Of a stretch of 64,000 bases of DNA, positions 45,330 through 57,884 are shown in pieces. Location of the stretch: the NCBI GenBank assembly GCA_020881915.1, contig JAJFPB010000003.1, positions 5,084,001-5,148,000 of the forward strand, given 5' to 3'. The stretch is from Paramyrothecium sp. XJ0827 (lineage: Eukaryota > Ascomycota > Sordariomycetes > Hypocreales > Stachybotryaceae). The position numbers and the translations under genes are program-made. The notes under the pieces were generated by a model. The model saw only the letters and a program-made list of their open reading frames with translations. It did not search any database and was not told the origin of the DNA. The stretch's first letter is position 1, and each line of letters starts with the position of its first letter.

Positions 45330-46058
45330 TTATTTCGCCTCGCATTTCTGAACAAAAACCTCGGCAAATTTCTCAAGATCTTTAGGGATAGATTGTGAAT
45401 GTTTAATCACATCTTTGGCCGCTCTAGTCTTTGTATTGCAGTTGTTCTTCAAAGAACCTTCAAGTAGCTGTGTACTGTTAGGCTTTTTATCTGAGTTGGT
45501 GCTTCTGCTATGATTTGGGTACTCACTGGTAGCCATGTAATTGCAGATTTGAAACCGTCCACAATAATCTTCTTATCATCCTGAATGCCATCATGGCATG
45601 CCACATCCCGGAGTCCAAATCGACCCCAAGTGCGTTGAAGTTCGTAGAACAGCTAGAACTTTCAGGTAAGCCTTTATAAAAATATTCTAGCTATGATGGG
45701 AACTCACTTCGTTTGTGTTGAAAATGAGGTCATCACATTCTTCCCGCTGCGAATCGTCAGCCTCTCTGGAGATAAAAAAAAAGGTGTATGGATTATAACT
45801 AACATGTTGTCCAGGGTCGGCTTGTAATTGAGACTCAATAAATGGAGCATTGAAACCAAGATTGGCACTGTTTGCCAAAGCAAATATTGCCCTAGGATTT
45901 TTCACTCCAGGTGATACAAACTTGGGGATAAAATAGTCGACGAGTTTCAAGTGTCTCTCCTTCAGGCCGTTGATATTACCAGCAACCGCAAGTCCCAGAG
46001 ACATGGAGCATTCGGTCCAAAAGCAGACAAAAGTGATGATTGAGAGCTTCATTTTCAT
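45330..46058 (-). CDS. Small secreted protein, effector-like
   Basis: Three exons (46058-45708, 45652-45527, 45467-45330) with 55- and 59-nt introns (GTGAGT/CTAG and GTGAGT/ACAG) give 204 aa; all joins are phase 0. The N-terminus is a signal peptide (MKMKLSIITFVCFWTECSM, with LGLAVAG following). The mature chain has four cysteines (EECDD, VACHDG, NNCNT, QKCEA), the last near the C-terminus (EVFVQKCEAK), and no membrane segment. No family recognised. The middle exon (LFYELQRTWGRFGLRDVACH) carries no start codon, so the gene appears only when exons are joined. It sits in an AT-rich, gene-poor tract, typical of fast-evolving secreted effectors, but that role is an inference. Confidence 0.78.
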
Positions 46059-46344
46059 GAATAATTTAGGTAGGAGAGACGCTAAGGGTTAGAATTTCGC
46101 TGGTTAGAGTGTAGTAACCATGGATTAATTGATTAATCAAGAATTCCAGTCCTCAACCATCTTTAAGTACTCGCAGAGGTACAATCAAATTGTTCTATTC
46201 TATAGGGCCAATTTGACTAAGAGAAGATATTACATCATACATGCCACATGACTCTTAAAACCTGTTTTCATAGTGAGGTTGTTTCACAGTGCTGAGACCG
46301 GTCACAACGCTTTCATGATCATTGTTTGGAGTCGTAACCTTTTC

Positions 46345-46375
<31 letters not shown>

Positions 46376-47239
46376 GGGTTCGAGGGGGAAGAACCGACGT
46401 GCATTCAGAAGCTTGACAGAGCTTGGATTTGGTTGTAATCAGCTATGAACCAGGAAGACGATACACAAGGCCAGTAGAAATGTATAGCCATGGCTTCATC
46501 AATGAAAGAATCCCAAGCCTGATCAATTTTACAACCCTGAGCAGAATCCATCACCGGATTTTCTCATAACAGAACACAGCTTGATCAACTACCAGGAAGA
46601 CCTCTTTTTGCAGCCTGCGGTGACAAAAGGGACGGTGCAATATCGATGGAAACTCTCAGAGGAGTGACCAGAAACAGTGCAAGTCCTGAGACATTGAACC
46701 ATGTTGTGATAGTTTAAGTTGCCGGAGTTGAGACAAATGACACATCGAGGCAACACGAGAAGCCGATTGGTTCCAGCTACATAAACCGGTTTTTGATTCA
46801 TTTACATGGTGGAGGAACAGAAGCGATTATTCCGAGACGGCACACACTGCCAGAGGGCTCATTTGCACGTTAGTTTGCTTCAAGGCTCGTGGCTAAGACG
46901 ATGTGCCACTTTGGATTTTGGGTTTGTAGCCGTCGCGAACCGACTTGACTTGTTAGTCTGGATCCTAGCAAAACTTTGTCTAGTCTAACGGATTTCTTTC
47001 CACTTCGTCACGCAGAGTTTCACATGACTCCCCACGTCTCGGCTGATCGATCTGTCAATAATCCGATTCCCGCTCCTCGTCAACGACCAACGATCAACCG
47101 AGCCTGCGGATAAAGCTCATATCACGAGTCGATGCACAAAGCTACTCGCAATTGTGTCTTAGAAGTTACATAGCAGTTGGAGTGTATTAACAGTGTAATA
47201 TAATAATGTAATTTATGTTCAAGACCGTTAATGCAAATG
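46059..47239. other. Intergenic region with a (CTTTT)n/poly-T microsatellite
   Basis: About 1.2 kb without a gene. A pyrimidine microsatellite at 46339-46375 has five CTTTT units followed by a T run. Short frames only. Confidence 0.6.
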
Positions 47240-49051
47240 CTACGAAGGCGCGCCGTACTCCGGGAAGCGTGCGGCCAACCAAGCCTCACGCTGCCTTTTG
47301 TACGCAGCCCTATTGGCATCGTTTTGCTCGGCGGCTCTCTCCTCGTACAACTTTTTGTGCTCAGCTATCAAGTCGCTCCACCTACTAAGGGCCTCATCAA
47401 ATTCTAACCCCAGCTCCTCCCTGAAGAGCTTAAGTCCTGCGACAAAGACCTGCACTGGGGGCCTTTCAGTTCCCATCAGGTAGGGTGTTCCGGGCTGGCC
47501 TCCCACCTTGGCCCTATTGTGCTCGGCCCAAGCCTCATGGCGGAGCCTCTCGGATAGATCGCGATAGATCTGTCTTCGCTGCTCATCAATGGTGCGCCAT
47601 GCCATCTTTTCATACCAGCCCCAAATCTGCTCATCGGCAGCAAAAAGCCAGACTGGACTTTTCTCGGTAGCCCCCAGTGGCCATGGCCCGCTTCCATCCA
47701 AGTCGTTGTCTGAGACAGGAGGCAGCAAAGGCCACGGCCCTGGCTTCGGGTGACGACGGGCATCAGAAAGCGCACGGAGGGCGGCCATGCATTCCCTCTG
47801 GCGATAGTCGTCCGCTTCCGCTGTGATCGTGCCCCGCTGACGCTGCTCGTTCAGAACGGCAATGGCAAAGGCGACATCCTGTGGCTCTTGTTCAGTCAAG
47901 AAACCCATTGGCTCTTGCGGTGGAACGTAAGGCTGATGAATCTCCCAGGCCTCGCGACGGAGCGCCTCACACCTGTCACGGTAGACCTGCCTTTGCTTTT
48001 CGCTAACGGCAACCCAGCCCGGGAAGACGCACCAATCGCGGAGCCCTTTGTCGTATTTGAAGAGTTCAAGCGGGTTGCGCTCGGTGCCTCGCGGCCAGGG
48101 GCCGGCCCCATGCCTGTCTTCGTCCGTGTCGACAACAGGCATCTGAGGCCACCCTTTTTTCCAAAATTCTGGGCTGTGCTCGGCTACAGAGAAGAGTCGG
48201 AGGGCTTCAAGAAACTGCCTGGCACGGGCATCGGCCTCTTCGCTCGTGATGCTTCCATTTTGGCGCTGGTGGTACAGGTTAATGATGGCTTGCATAATGA
48301 CTTGTGGCTCTGGTAGACTGGAAGGACCAATTGGGCCTTGGGGTGCGATGCATTCGGGATGTAATGGGGGCATAGACTGGCTTATTTGTCTAACATGGTA
48401 AGTCATGGCAGCTTGAAAGATGGCATGGTCAAGCCCTAGTCGGTCTTGTAGTAGTTTTTGGGCCTCTTTTGCTCCCGGCTGACCGAGGGCGCCTAGTAGA
48501 TCTTCAAAGTCATGAGTTGCTTCGGTGTTAAAGTAACGCGCCAGCAGCAGAATCTCCTCATTGTTGAGGAGATCGGTCAGTGGCCGGCCCTTGGCCAACG
48601 TGTCCCTGCCCCTGGCGTAGATCTCAAAGGGCGTACTGGGCATCCCGCCCCTGGCAGCCTGGATGTTGGCGTGCACCACGTCTGGGGCGGGCCAGAGGAG
48701 GACTTGGTACGTTTCCTCTTCGGTGAGGGCGTTGGGCTGCGCGAGCGCCTTGCCGATGGCGTCGCCGCGGCTGAAGAGGAGCTGCCGCTCCTCCTGGGTG
48801 AGCTGGTCCTGGTGGTCCTGGGCTTTTTGGTAGAGGGCTTTCGGGATACCATAGTAGTCGTATGCGGCCTCCCTGGCACGAGCTGCCTCTTCGTGCCGGT
48901 GTCGGAGGTTGCGCTCCATCGTGGCGTGCATAGCAGCTTCGGCACGCTTCATGGCCTCGCGAACTTCTTCTGTATATGAATCGACATCTGGGTCTGGCCA
49001 GTCCTCCTCCCTAGTGCCGAAGTCCGGGTCATTCTCCCACGGCCGCGCCAT
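47240..49051 (-). CDS. Repeat protein with HMG-box-like C-terminus, function unknown
   Basis: Single exon, 603 aa, no signal peptide. Residues 25-65 form a charged helix. Two copies of a 125-residue unit follow (about 248-372 and 388-511): each starts with a helix containing NxxRQxGxIT, carries GPWPxG, then PxxLF, and ends YRDxxExLRxEAW(A/E). A third, shorter module (530-594; PPVQVFVAGLK through RWSDLIAEHKKLYEE to AAYKRQREAW) has the spacing of an HMG box, with the Phe, the Trp and the K(K)xY. The two units look like diverged relatives of the same fold. The name would suggest DNA binding, but only the last module is close to consensus. The neighbours are unrelated. Reading frame and length are secure, function is not. 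Confidence 0.8.
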   Translation of the reverse strand: MARPWENDPDFGTREEDWPDPDVDSYTEEVREAMKRAEAAMHATMERNLRHRHEEAARAREAAYDYYGIPKALYQKAQDHQDQLTQEERQLLFSRGDAIGKALAQPNALTEEETYQVLLWPAPDVVHANIQAARGGMPSTPFEIYARGRDTLAKGRPLTDLLNNEEILLLARYFNTEATHDFEDLLGALGQPGAKEAQKLLQDRLGLDHAIFQAAMTYHVRQISQSMPPLHPECIAPQGPIGPSSLPEPQVIMQAIINLYHQRQNGSITSEEADARARQFLEALRLFSVAEHSPEFWKKGWPQMPVVDTDEDRHGAGPWPRGTERNPLELFKYDKGLRDWCVFPGWVAVSEKQRQVYRDRCEALRREAWEIHQPYVPPQEPMGFLTEQEPQDVAFAIAVLNEQRQRGTITAEADDYRQRECMAALRALSDARRHPKPGPWPLLPPVSDNDLDGSGPWPLGATEKSPVWLFAADEQIWGWYEKMAWRTIDEQRRQIYRDLSERLRHEAWAEHNRAKVGGQPGTPYLMGTERPPVQVFVAGLKLFREELGLEFDEALSRWSDLIAEHKKLYEERAAEQNDANRAAYKRQREAWLAARFPEYGAPS

Positions 49052-50930
49052 CTTGATTGATGCGATGCAGGTGGGCGATGCCAGGAACGACTCGTCTCAC
49101 CTGGGATATCATAGGCCAGAATTAAGACGCTTACTGAGGATCGGTCTGCCCCCAAAAGCGAACATGTCCTGCAGTCTGTTGATGCCGGTGAGGGTCTAGA
49201 TACGTTGTTCATTTGTTGACCTTAGCCCAAAGGCCCTTATTTAGTAGTCACGAGGTTTATTATGGGGCACGCATTGAGCCATTTCAAGCATCTAGGAACT
49301 TGAACAAATTCCTCTTTAAAACAGTTAACTATGAGAATTAAGGGGTTTCCGAAATCTTGACGTAATTGTCACCATTAAAAGGGATCGAGAGACCTACAAA
49401 CCTAAGCACATCTCAGTTGCTGCGAACTGCTTGTCCTGAGCCTGTCGGTGATCTGTGGGGCTGATTGGCGCCGTGCCACAGAGCTGGCCAATTTTACGAT
49501 GGGTTGCCTTGACAACATTGCTGATAGTTCCAAATTTCACCTACCCAGCGATCAAGGTGGTTGAATGTCATATGGTGCTGGTGGCATTGGCAACTGAGAG
49601 TCAGGCAGGGGTTTGTAGCACCTGGCTGAGAAGAGCACGTCAAGGAACAGACGCACCATCATCACTATCCCCAAACCAGCACACAAGGTGGATAACTAAA
49701 CAACAATAGGGTAGAGCACTAATACGACTTGTGCTGTGGAGCGCCAGAAATGCGCCAACACAGCGAGTGCCACTAGGGCCAGTGATAGCGAATAGAGGTA
49801 CGATAATTTTAGTGAACTTAGATGTTAAAGTCAGCCGACTACCAATAACATACTTCCCAGAACCTTTGAATTGTAGGATCGGCTTTAGTCTCGTAGACCA
49901 GTAGACCCTCACATATGCTTCAAAATTAGTTTGTCGTTCTGTTCAATAATACCTGTTCCCAGCAATCTTCAACTACCTTGTACCCACAAGCGTTTGGCAA
50001 AAAACCATACTATATCCCACGAGGAGCCGAACGAAAGCTGAACTTGCTCTCGGCTACCCATAAGCGTAAGAAGTTATTGTGTGCGGTCTAGTGGCTACTG
50101 ATGTGTCGGAAATCTGTATGTGCGGATCCAGCTTGCATTGGCATGGGAAAAGAGCTGTTCTCTCCTTTCCGTCTTTGTACAAGGCCGTCCTTGTCAAGGG
50201 GGACAAAGCCACAACATAAACCATGAGCCAACGTCTTGAGGAGGCTGTTTGAAAATGCCATGTGACAATAGAAAGTCTAAGACAACAGCCGCATAGAATG
50301 GAGTCACTCATCCGACAACGGATGCAGCCACTCAGAGCCACGCTAAAGCATATTATCCATATATTGCGTGTCATACGGAGGCAAGCAGCTTGTTTAACTA
50401 ATTGCAGTCCCAGTAAACAGCAGAAATAAGTAAATTTCCTGGACTGCCTGTTTGAACACTTAGGCGCTAGGTGAAAAGACAAACCCAGATGGTGCTTATC
50501 GGGGCGTGGAGGTTGCGTGAGGACTCGGCTTTACTTTGGTGCTCTTGTCTTGACAGACGCAAGAGGCTTATGAGTGTGTCCTGTAGATCCTGCGCCGCTT
50601 CCGGTCAACGAGAGCCGCCAACGCGGCGTTCCCGAGCCAAGACTGGAGAATCGGCAAGTTTAAGTATGCCCAGAGGACAGCATGTAGCCCTATGCCAAGT
50701 TGGAGGGATCGCGCGGAGAGATCGTTCGCTTGGCTGGCCTTGGCGAGAGCGTTAGTGTGCTAGATTCGCTTCACCAGATCTTGGCACCCTGCCGAAGCCG
50801 ACTTGGACTACTTGCGCATTACGCAACTCAAGCGAGTGCACATTCAAATGCCAAAGGGTAAAATTTCCATGTGACGGTAGACTTAAACTAATGGATACCA
50901 CCATATGCTCACATCTATACAGAATACTAC
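49052..50930. other. Intergenic region
   Basis: About 1.9 kb between two divergent genes. The 142-codon minus-strand frame at 50054-50482 is cysteine-rich without motif and I do not call it. No repeat or RNA gene seen. Confidence 0.5.
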
Positions 50931-53900
50931 TTGGAACCGATGGATGAGATTACCCCAGTACCAACCCCTGCTGCGACTTCGAAGCCAGCACGCACTAAAC
51001 AAGATTGTGAACAACAAGATATTGGCCAGATCGACTTCAATTCGGAAATTGACCAAGTGAAGGACACCAGTTTCGCGTTTTCGCCGACTAGTCTACACAA
51101 ATTACTCGAGACCCGGACTGCAGCCTACCTCCGAGCGTTCGGTGGCATACGAGGCCTCGCTTCGGGCCTCCGATCTGATCTTGACAGTGGAGTGAGCGTT
51201 GACGAAGACGTATTTGACGATATTGTCACTGCGAACGCTGCTATCGAGGCTGCTCGAAGTCATGGAAAACCAAAGACCGAGCCACGCCATCGTACTCAGC
51301 ATGGCTCCCACGCCATCGCTCAGATAGTCCACCTAGAATCGACAGAGCCGAAGCGATACCGCGATCGCAAGCGCATCTATGGAGAAAACCGTCTGCCTAA
51401 ACCGGATCGAAAGTCGTTCCTCCAACTCGCCTGGATGGCCTTCAATGACAAGCTCATATTCCTGCTCACGGCCTCGGCCACCATCTCACTCGCCCTTGGC
51501 ATCTACGAGGCGGTCGTCGGAAGTGATGATGGCGGGTCTAACTTGGAGTGGGTGGAGAGCGTCACAATTATGGCTGCAATCTTGGTCATTGTCCTTGTTA
51601 GTGCAACGAACGACTACCACAAGAATTACTGCTTCGAAAAGCTAAACCGGAAAAACGAAGAACGATGGGTCACAGTGGTTCGATCCGGAAAGAATGAAAA
51701 GATCTCAGTCTTCGACATCCTGGTTGGGGACATTCTTCGTCTTGAGGCCGGAGATATCGTACCAGTGGATGGCGTGCTATGGCAGGCCACGGGCCTACAC
51801 TGCGATGAGTCTTCGTTTACAGGTGAGGCAGAGGCCGTCTCGAAGACATCCGCGTCAAATGAAACCCAAGAGGAAGATGATCCGTTCATTTTAAGCGGGA
51901 CACGAGTGGTACAAGGAGTTGGCTCAATGCTGGTCACCTCTGTTGGCGCAAACTCGATTTATGGCAGGATGCAGCTCTCGCTGCGCGCAGAAGTCCAGGA
52001 GACGCCGCTACAGCGCAAGCTGGGAAGACTTGCAAAATACATCATCATCGCCGGCTCTTGCATCGGAACTCTTTTCTTTCTAGTCATCTTCATCCGATGG
52101 CTGGTTCAACTACCCCAACTTGAAGGAACACCGGAAGAGAAAGGCAAGAGCTTTTTGGATGTGTTCATGCTGGCGGTGACTGTGGTTTTGATCGGTGTCC
52201 CTGAAGGCTTGTCTCTAGCCGTGGCGGTTGCCCTCGCTTTCGCAACAACACGAATGCTCAGAGACCAGAATCTCGTGCGACTACTTCGGTCTTGCGAAAC
52301 AATGGGCAACGCGACGACCGTCTGCTCCGACAAAACGGGCACACTCACTCTGAATCAGATGTCCGTCGTCGCTGGGATTATCGGTACTCGAGGGTTTGGA
52401 GAGCCGAGCGTCGCAGTACGAACTGGGGAAGACGACGGGGATCGCCTGCGCGACGGTTCGGATCTACAACCATTCGTTCAGTCTTTAGGCGAAGACACGA
52501 AAGCTCTTCTCCGAACCAGCTTTGCATTGAACTCCACAGCATTCGAACAAGTCAGCTCTAGTGGTACAGACTTTGTCGGGTCGAGCACAGAAATGGCTCT
52601 CTTGAGGTTTGGCCGCAATGCATTAGGTATGAGGCCATTGGCGGAGGAAAGGCAGAATGCTGAGGTCCTCGAACTTCTGCCATTCAGCCCAGATCGCAAG
52701 TGGATGGCTGCAGTGGTCATATGTAACGGAAAGTGTCGTTTGCTTGTCAAAGGAGCCGCCGAAATCGTGGCCGATAAATGCCCTCAGATTCTGCAGGATT
52801 CCAGCCAAGGCTTCACCAGGACCGACCTAAGCACAGAAGGTAGGGAGGACCTGTCGCGTATCATACAAGACTATGCTTCACATCTGCTGCGACCCATTGC
52901 TTTGGCCTATTGCGATTTAGACTCATGGCCACACACAAACCAATCTGAAGGATCATTCGACTTCGACAACTTGTCCGCCCACCCTTTGACGCTAATCGGT
53001 ATCCTTGGAATTCGGGATCCTCTCAGGCCAGAAGTAGTCAGCGCCGTCAAGTCTTGCCATGCAGCCGGTGTCGTTGTTCGGATGGTGACAGGCGACAACT
53101 TCATGACGGCCAAGGCCATAGCCAGCGAGTGCGGCATCTACACTGCTGGTGGTATAGCTATGGATGGGCCAACATTCAGGAGATTGACAAGCTCCCAGCT
53201 GGATCGAGTCGTCCCGCGACTTCAGGTCTTAGCGAGATCCAGCCCAGATGATAAGCAGGTCCTCGTCCGTCATTTGCAGAAACTAGGAGAAGTAGTTGCT
53301 GTAACAGGCGATGGGACCAACGATGCGTTTGCCCTGAAGGCCGCGGACGTAGGTTTTGCAATGGGCATTGCGGGAACAGACATTGCCAAGGAGGCAAGCG
53401 CTATAGTATTGATAGACGACAATTTTGCAAGTATTGTCAAGGCATTGGCATGGGGCCGGGCGATCAATGATGCAGCTCGGAAGTTCATCCAGGTACGTGC
53501 GCGAGGACAGAAGATTGACTAGCAAATTTAACCTGTGAGGTAGTTCCAATTCACCATCAACATCACTGCTGGAATACTGACCATCATCAGCACGCTTGCC
53601 GGCGATATTGATGCAGCCGTATTTGCCGTCATTCAACTCCTGTGGTTGAACCTCATCATGGACATCTTTGCCGCCCTTGCTCTCGCCACAGACTTTCCCA
53701 CCCAAGCTCAAATGGAGAGGAGGCCGGAGCCGCGCGACGCCTCTATCGTTAATGTTAGGATGTGGAAGATGATATTGGGCCAGTCCGTTTACCAGCTCAT
53801 TGTCGTCTTCACACTCCATTACGCAGGCAAGAACTTTTTCACGGATGGGCCTGGCTCCCAGCAACTGCAGACTTTGGTCTTCAATGTCTATATGTTTATG

Positions 53901-54695
53901 CAAGTGTTCAATCAATCCAAGTATGAACAACCCCCACCACATTGATTGAGAAATTTCTAATCATTCTTCAGCTGCCGCCGGGTGGACAATCGCCTGAACA
54001 TCTTCGAAGGCGTGCACAAAAACCCCTGGTTCATTGCCGTGCAGGTGATCACAGTTGGCGGCCAAGTTGCCATCATTCTCAAGGGAGGCAGTGCCTTCCA
54101 GGTTCAAGCTTTGAATGGTGCGCAATGGGGATGGTCAATCTTCTTCGGATTCTTGACGCTTCCCATCGGTGTGCTTATTCGACTGTTCCCTGATGAGTAT
54201 GCTCTGGCCGTTGGCAAGAGACTGAAACCGCTAGCTTGGCCTATCACCCAAGTCACCAGGTGGTTCCGAAAGCGCAAAACAGCGAAGGCGATTTCGAAGC
54301 AGAAGAAAGAAGATGAGTATGACGAGCCAGATGAAGAGCGGCGGATCCGTCGCATGCATTGGATCAAGTCACGAAAGAACAAGCGCGGAAGCCTTACTGC
54401 AGGGTCGAAAGAGCTTGATGTCACTGGCACAAATAAGACCCCACAAGCACAAAACTCCAGTATGCAACCCCCCAAATCCGCAGCGTTTGCGACAAAGAAG
54501 GCACTCGGCGATCAAGAGCCCATTGATTTGGTTCAGAGATTAGAGATGGCTAGGTATCATGCGGCTGAGGCGCCAGACGGTTTAGAGGTTCACCCACAGA
54601 CCTCCAAGGATGATCCCATTTTGTTTCACCAACAGCATGGGAAAGTGCCTCCGAGCCAGGATCCCGGTGTGCTAAAGTACCTGAAGTTAACTTAG
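50931..54695 (+). CDS. P-type Ca2+-ATPase, vacuolar PMC1 type
   Basis: Three exons (50931-53492, 53544-53920, 53972-54695; two 51-nt introns) give 1220 aa. P2B-type hallmarks appear in order: first membrane pair near residue 160, the actuator TGE in SSFTGEAEAV, helix 4 GVPEGLSLAVAVALAFATT, the phosphorylated Asp467 in SDKTGTLT, KGAAE in the nucleotide domain, TGDGTNDA, and helix 6 LWLNLIMDIFAALALATD. It pumps Ca2+ out of the cytosol, in fungi usually into the vacuole. The usual Pro of GDGTNDAPAL is Phe (residue 800). The C-terminal 150 residues are basic and low-complexity. There is no extended N-terminal autoinhibitory motif I can name. It converges on the GH3 gene with a T run of about 18 (from 54786) between them. 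Confidence 0.95.
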
Positions 54696-54879
54696 TCCGT
54701 TTGGTAGATGGTGATAGCAGTTCACTTGAGATCAACAGCCGTCCTCCTTATTTCATTTCATAGTATTCATCTATAATCCAATGGGTTTTTTTTTTTTTTT
54801 TTACATGTCTTTGGACAACCTTCTCCGGCGTCTCGAGACATTAGTGCCTAGTAGCAAGTCTCGTCACATTCGTATCCAA

Positions 54880-57501
54880 TTATAGATCATATTGATACCG
54901 TTGCAACTCCACTGTTGCAGTTTGGATGATATGCGCAGCTGATGACCCTAACGAGAGAGTGTAGTTGCCTGCATCAAGTACCCAGCGCTGGCTCGTCTCA
55001 TCAAAGTATGCAAAGTCACGGCCGGTTACGGATAGTTGAACCGTTTGACTGGCGCCTGCGTCCAATTTTACTTTTCGGAACGCAACAAGCGCCTTGGCCG
55101 GATGGCCTGAGGAGAGCGATGTTCTTCCGGCATAAATTTGCACCAATACAGCACCGCTCATTCTGCCCGTATTCGTTACATGGACAGAGAGTTCCAAGGC
55201 ATCGTCCTTAGACTCTTGCTGCAAGACAGTGAGTGGGCCGAAGTCAAAGGTTGAATATGAGAGACCAAATCCGAATGGGAAGTTAACTTTGTCAGAGTCT
55301 AGACGGTCGAAATGTCTATAGCCGACAAACACCCCTTCTGCATAGTTAACTTTGAGCTGCCCGTCCACGTAACTTCCAGGAAAGTTTCCATGAGCTGGAC
55401 TATCCTCAATGGATCTGGGAAAGGTAACCGGGAGTCGTCCTTCAGGGTTCACAACGCCGGTGAGCACATCGGCGATTGCATTGCCGCATTCTTGTCCCGA
55501 GAACCAGGCTTGCACCAGTCCCTGAATTTGATCAAGCCAGGGCATGGCAATGGCAACACCAGTGCTGTTGACGACGATTGTTTGCTTGTTCACTGCGGCA
55601 ACCGCAGTGACTAGGGAGTCTTGTGTACCCTTACGGGGCAGGTTGAACGAGTCTTGGTCTCGACCCTCAGTCTCCCATTGAGGATCATGGCCAGTGAAAA
55701 CAATGGCTAGATCGGCATCAGCAGCAACACGGACTGCTTCTCCTTCAAGGTCAGCGTCGTGAATGGACTCGAGTGAGAATCCGACGCGGACACCGCTACG
55801 ACCCTCGAGAATTTCCAACCCGATCTTTACTGGTGGCTCGCTTCGAATGCGGACGCGGTATGTCTGGCCCGCCTCGAAGAAATGTCTGATTTCCTCTTCT
55901 GGGGCAGCCAGGAAAAGAGAACCCATAGGGTCTGTGCAGTTCCCTTTCTGCTCAAAGACAATCTTGTCATTGATGGTAATTTGCGTGGGACCAAGGCCTG
56001 AGCACGCGATATAATGATGGCCAGTTTCTGCGGGGACGAAGTCGCCGACAATCTCCAAGGCCTTCCAAAATGACTCGTTCGATCCTAGAGGAGAGTACGC
56101 AGACTTGGGATATCCATGGAGCGTAGACACTGGCTGATCTTGGCCCTGCTCAAGGAGCAGCCTTGTGAAACCGGGCTGGCCATCAAGGCCGACAACTTTA
56201 CCCACACTTCCATCATGGAGGATAGGCGGCAGTAGTCGCTCCTTATGGACACCCTTCGCGTAGGAGAACTCCACACAATCACCGAGCGCGGTATTCAGTC
56301 CCTCCCAAGGCGTGACCTTGTAGTACGCGTTCACACTGGCGCTCCCACCGCCATGAGCCATGGCGTCTTTGGCAAACCCAATCAAGGCAATCTTCTTGCC
56401 ACGAAGCTTTTCCTTGGTCAACGGCAGAATGCCGTTGTCGTTCTTGAGCAGGACCATGCCTCTTGCGCCGGCGTCACGGATGAGCGCTCGGTGTGCTGGT
56501 TTGTCGCTCACAGCATCCGGTGAGATCGGGCCCGCAGTTTCTTCAAGTGCCTTCAGTTTGAAGACCCAGTCGAGCACTGATTTCGCACGTTCGTCAATGA
56601 CGGACTCGGAGACCTCTCCCTTCTCCAGGGCTGCCTTGACTGAAGCTAATTTTCGTATACGCGGCGGCCCAGGCATTTCCAGGTCAAGGCCTGCTTTCAG
56701 AGCATCGGAAACCGAATTGGTTCCTCCCCAGTCGCTCATCACCAGTCCCTGCCACCCCCAATCACCACGCAATACGTCTTGGAGAAGCCAATTGTGTGCG
56801 TCGCAATGGACACCATTAACTTGGTTATAGGCAGTCATGATAGCCCATGGCTTTGCCTCCTTGATGGCAATCTCGAAAGGGCGTAGGTAAATCTCTCGAA
56901 GGGCACGCTGACTGATAGTCTCATCAACGGTTGTTCTTTGTGTCTCCTGCTCATTGGCAACAAAGTGTTTGATGGTCGCCGAGACGCCGAGGCTCTGTAA
57001 GCCTTGGATGACCTGTGATGAGAGCTTTCCTGCCAAGAACGGGTCCTCGCTGAAGCTTTCGAAGTTGCGTCCGCCCAGCGGATGACGGTGGATGCAGACA
57101 GTTGGGCCCAGCATGCAGTGTGCACCTTTGTCCCGGGCTTCCTCGGCCAAGGCTGTGCCCATTTGCCTGGCGATATCGACATCAAACGTGGACGCTATGC
57201 AGCATGCCGCTGGAAAGCAGGCAGAGCGAATGTCTGCCGCAATAGCGGCCGCCCGAACGCCATTGGGGCCATCTGCTGTCTGCAGACGTGAGTCTTTGAT
57301 CTCAAAGGGAGTAAGTTGTGGATTACCTTGATTGCAGGTACCCCCAATCGAGGTACAGGGGCTGTATCGGAAAAGCTACCACCAGCGAGGAGGGAGATCT
57401 AAATCGATGAGCATGAGGTTACAGACTGCAGGGTTGCAACTTACCTTTTCGTCCAACGTCAATGCCTGGAGCACCTCATCAACATTTATTGTCGTGGCCA
57501 T
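54880..57501 (-). CDS. GH3 beta-glucosidase with PA14 insert, intracellular type
   Basis: Three exons (57501-57445, 57398-57327, 57279-54880; introns 46 and 47 nt) give 842 aa. The N-terminus (MATTINVDEVLQALTLDEK) has no signal peptide, as in the cytosolic fungal GH3 branch. The first domain has DGPNGVRA, KHFVANEQE and the nucleophile Asp226 in VMSDWGGTNS. A PA14-like insert follows (about 390-520; ARLLLEQ-like start, GHHYIACSGLGPTQITINDK), then the second GH3 domain (GQECGNAIADVL, GRLPVTFPRS) and the C-terminal Fn3-like domain (VHVTNTGRMSGAVLVQIY). It should release glucose from cello-oligosaccharides or aryl glucosides. The small first exons were found by splice sites: MATTINV... joins SLLAGGSF and TADGPNGVR. 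Confidence 0.95.
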
Positions 57502-57884
57502 GCTGAAAGTGCTTATCAGATTCAATTGGTATCTTCGCCGCCAAAGGCCCACGGAAGGGTCAACTGGCTTGCGCAGCGTATATGCTTCATTGGATGTAGC
57601 CTCATGCCTGCCTCCGAGTCATTTTCAGGAGTGTTTGAGGGCTCGGAACCGGCTAGCCATGGGCCCACTCTCGGAACGTACTGTCTCGGAGTCTAGCGTC
57701 AAGCTCGGCATAATGCTGCTCAGTGGCCCAAGGGGCTTGGCGACTTCCGAATCTTCAAACCTCCCAGCCAAGCTATCAATGGCTCTGCGTAGCTCGTGTA
57801 ATCTATAAACAATGTCCGCGAACATGCAGCTCAAATGTGATACGTAGGGGCTCAAGGGTCTCTTCTAAGTCTATCACCTGAAGC
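57502..57884. other. Divergent promoter region of the GH3 and GFA genes
   Basis: 383 bp between the two start codons. No further coding sequence; no site I can assign. Confidence 0.5.

Noticed and set aside
45765..45802. Possible short intron (GTTAGT to TCTCCAG) in the first exon of the effector-like gene
   Set aside because: At 38 nt it is too short, and removing it brings a stop into frame.
50054..50482. 142-codon cysteine-rich minus-strand frame
   Set aside because: Cysteines are scattered without pattern, no signal peptide, no partner exon.
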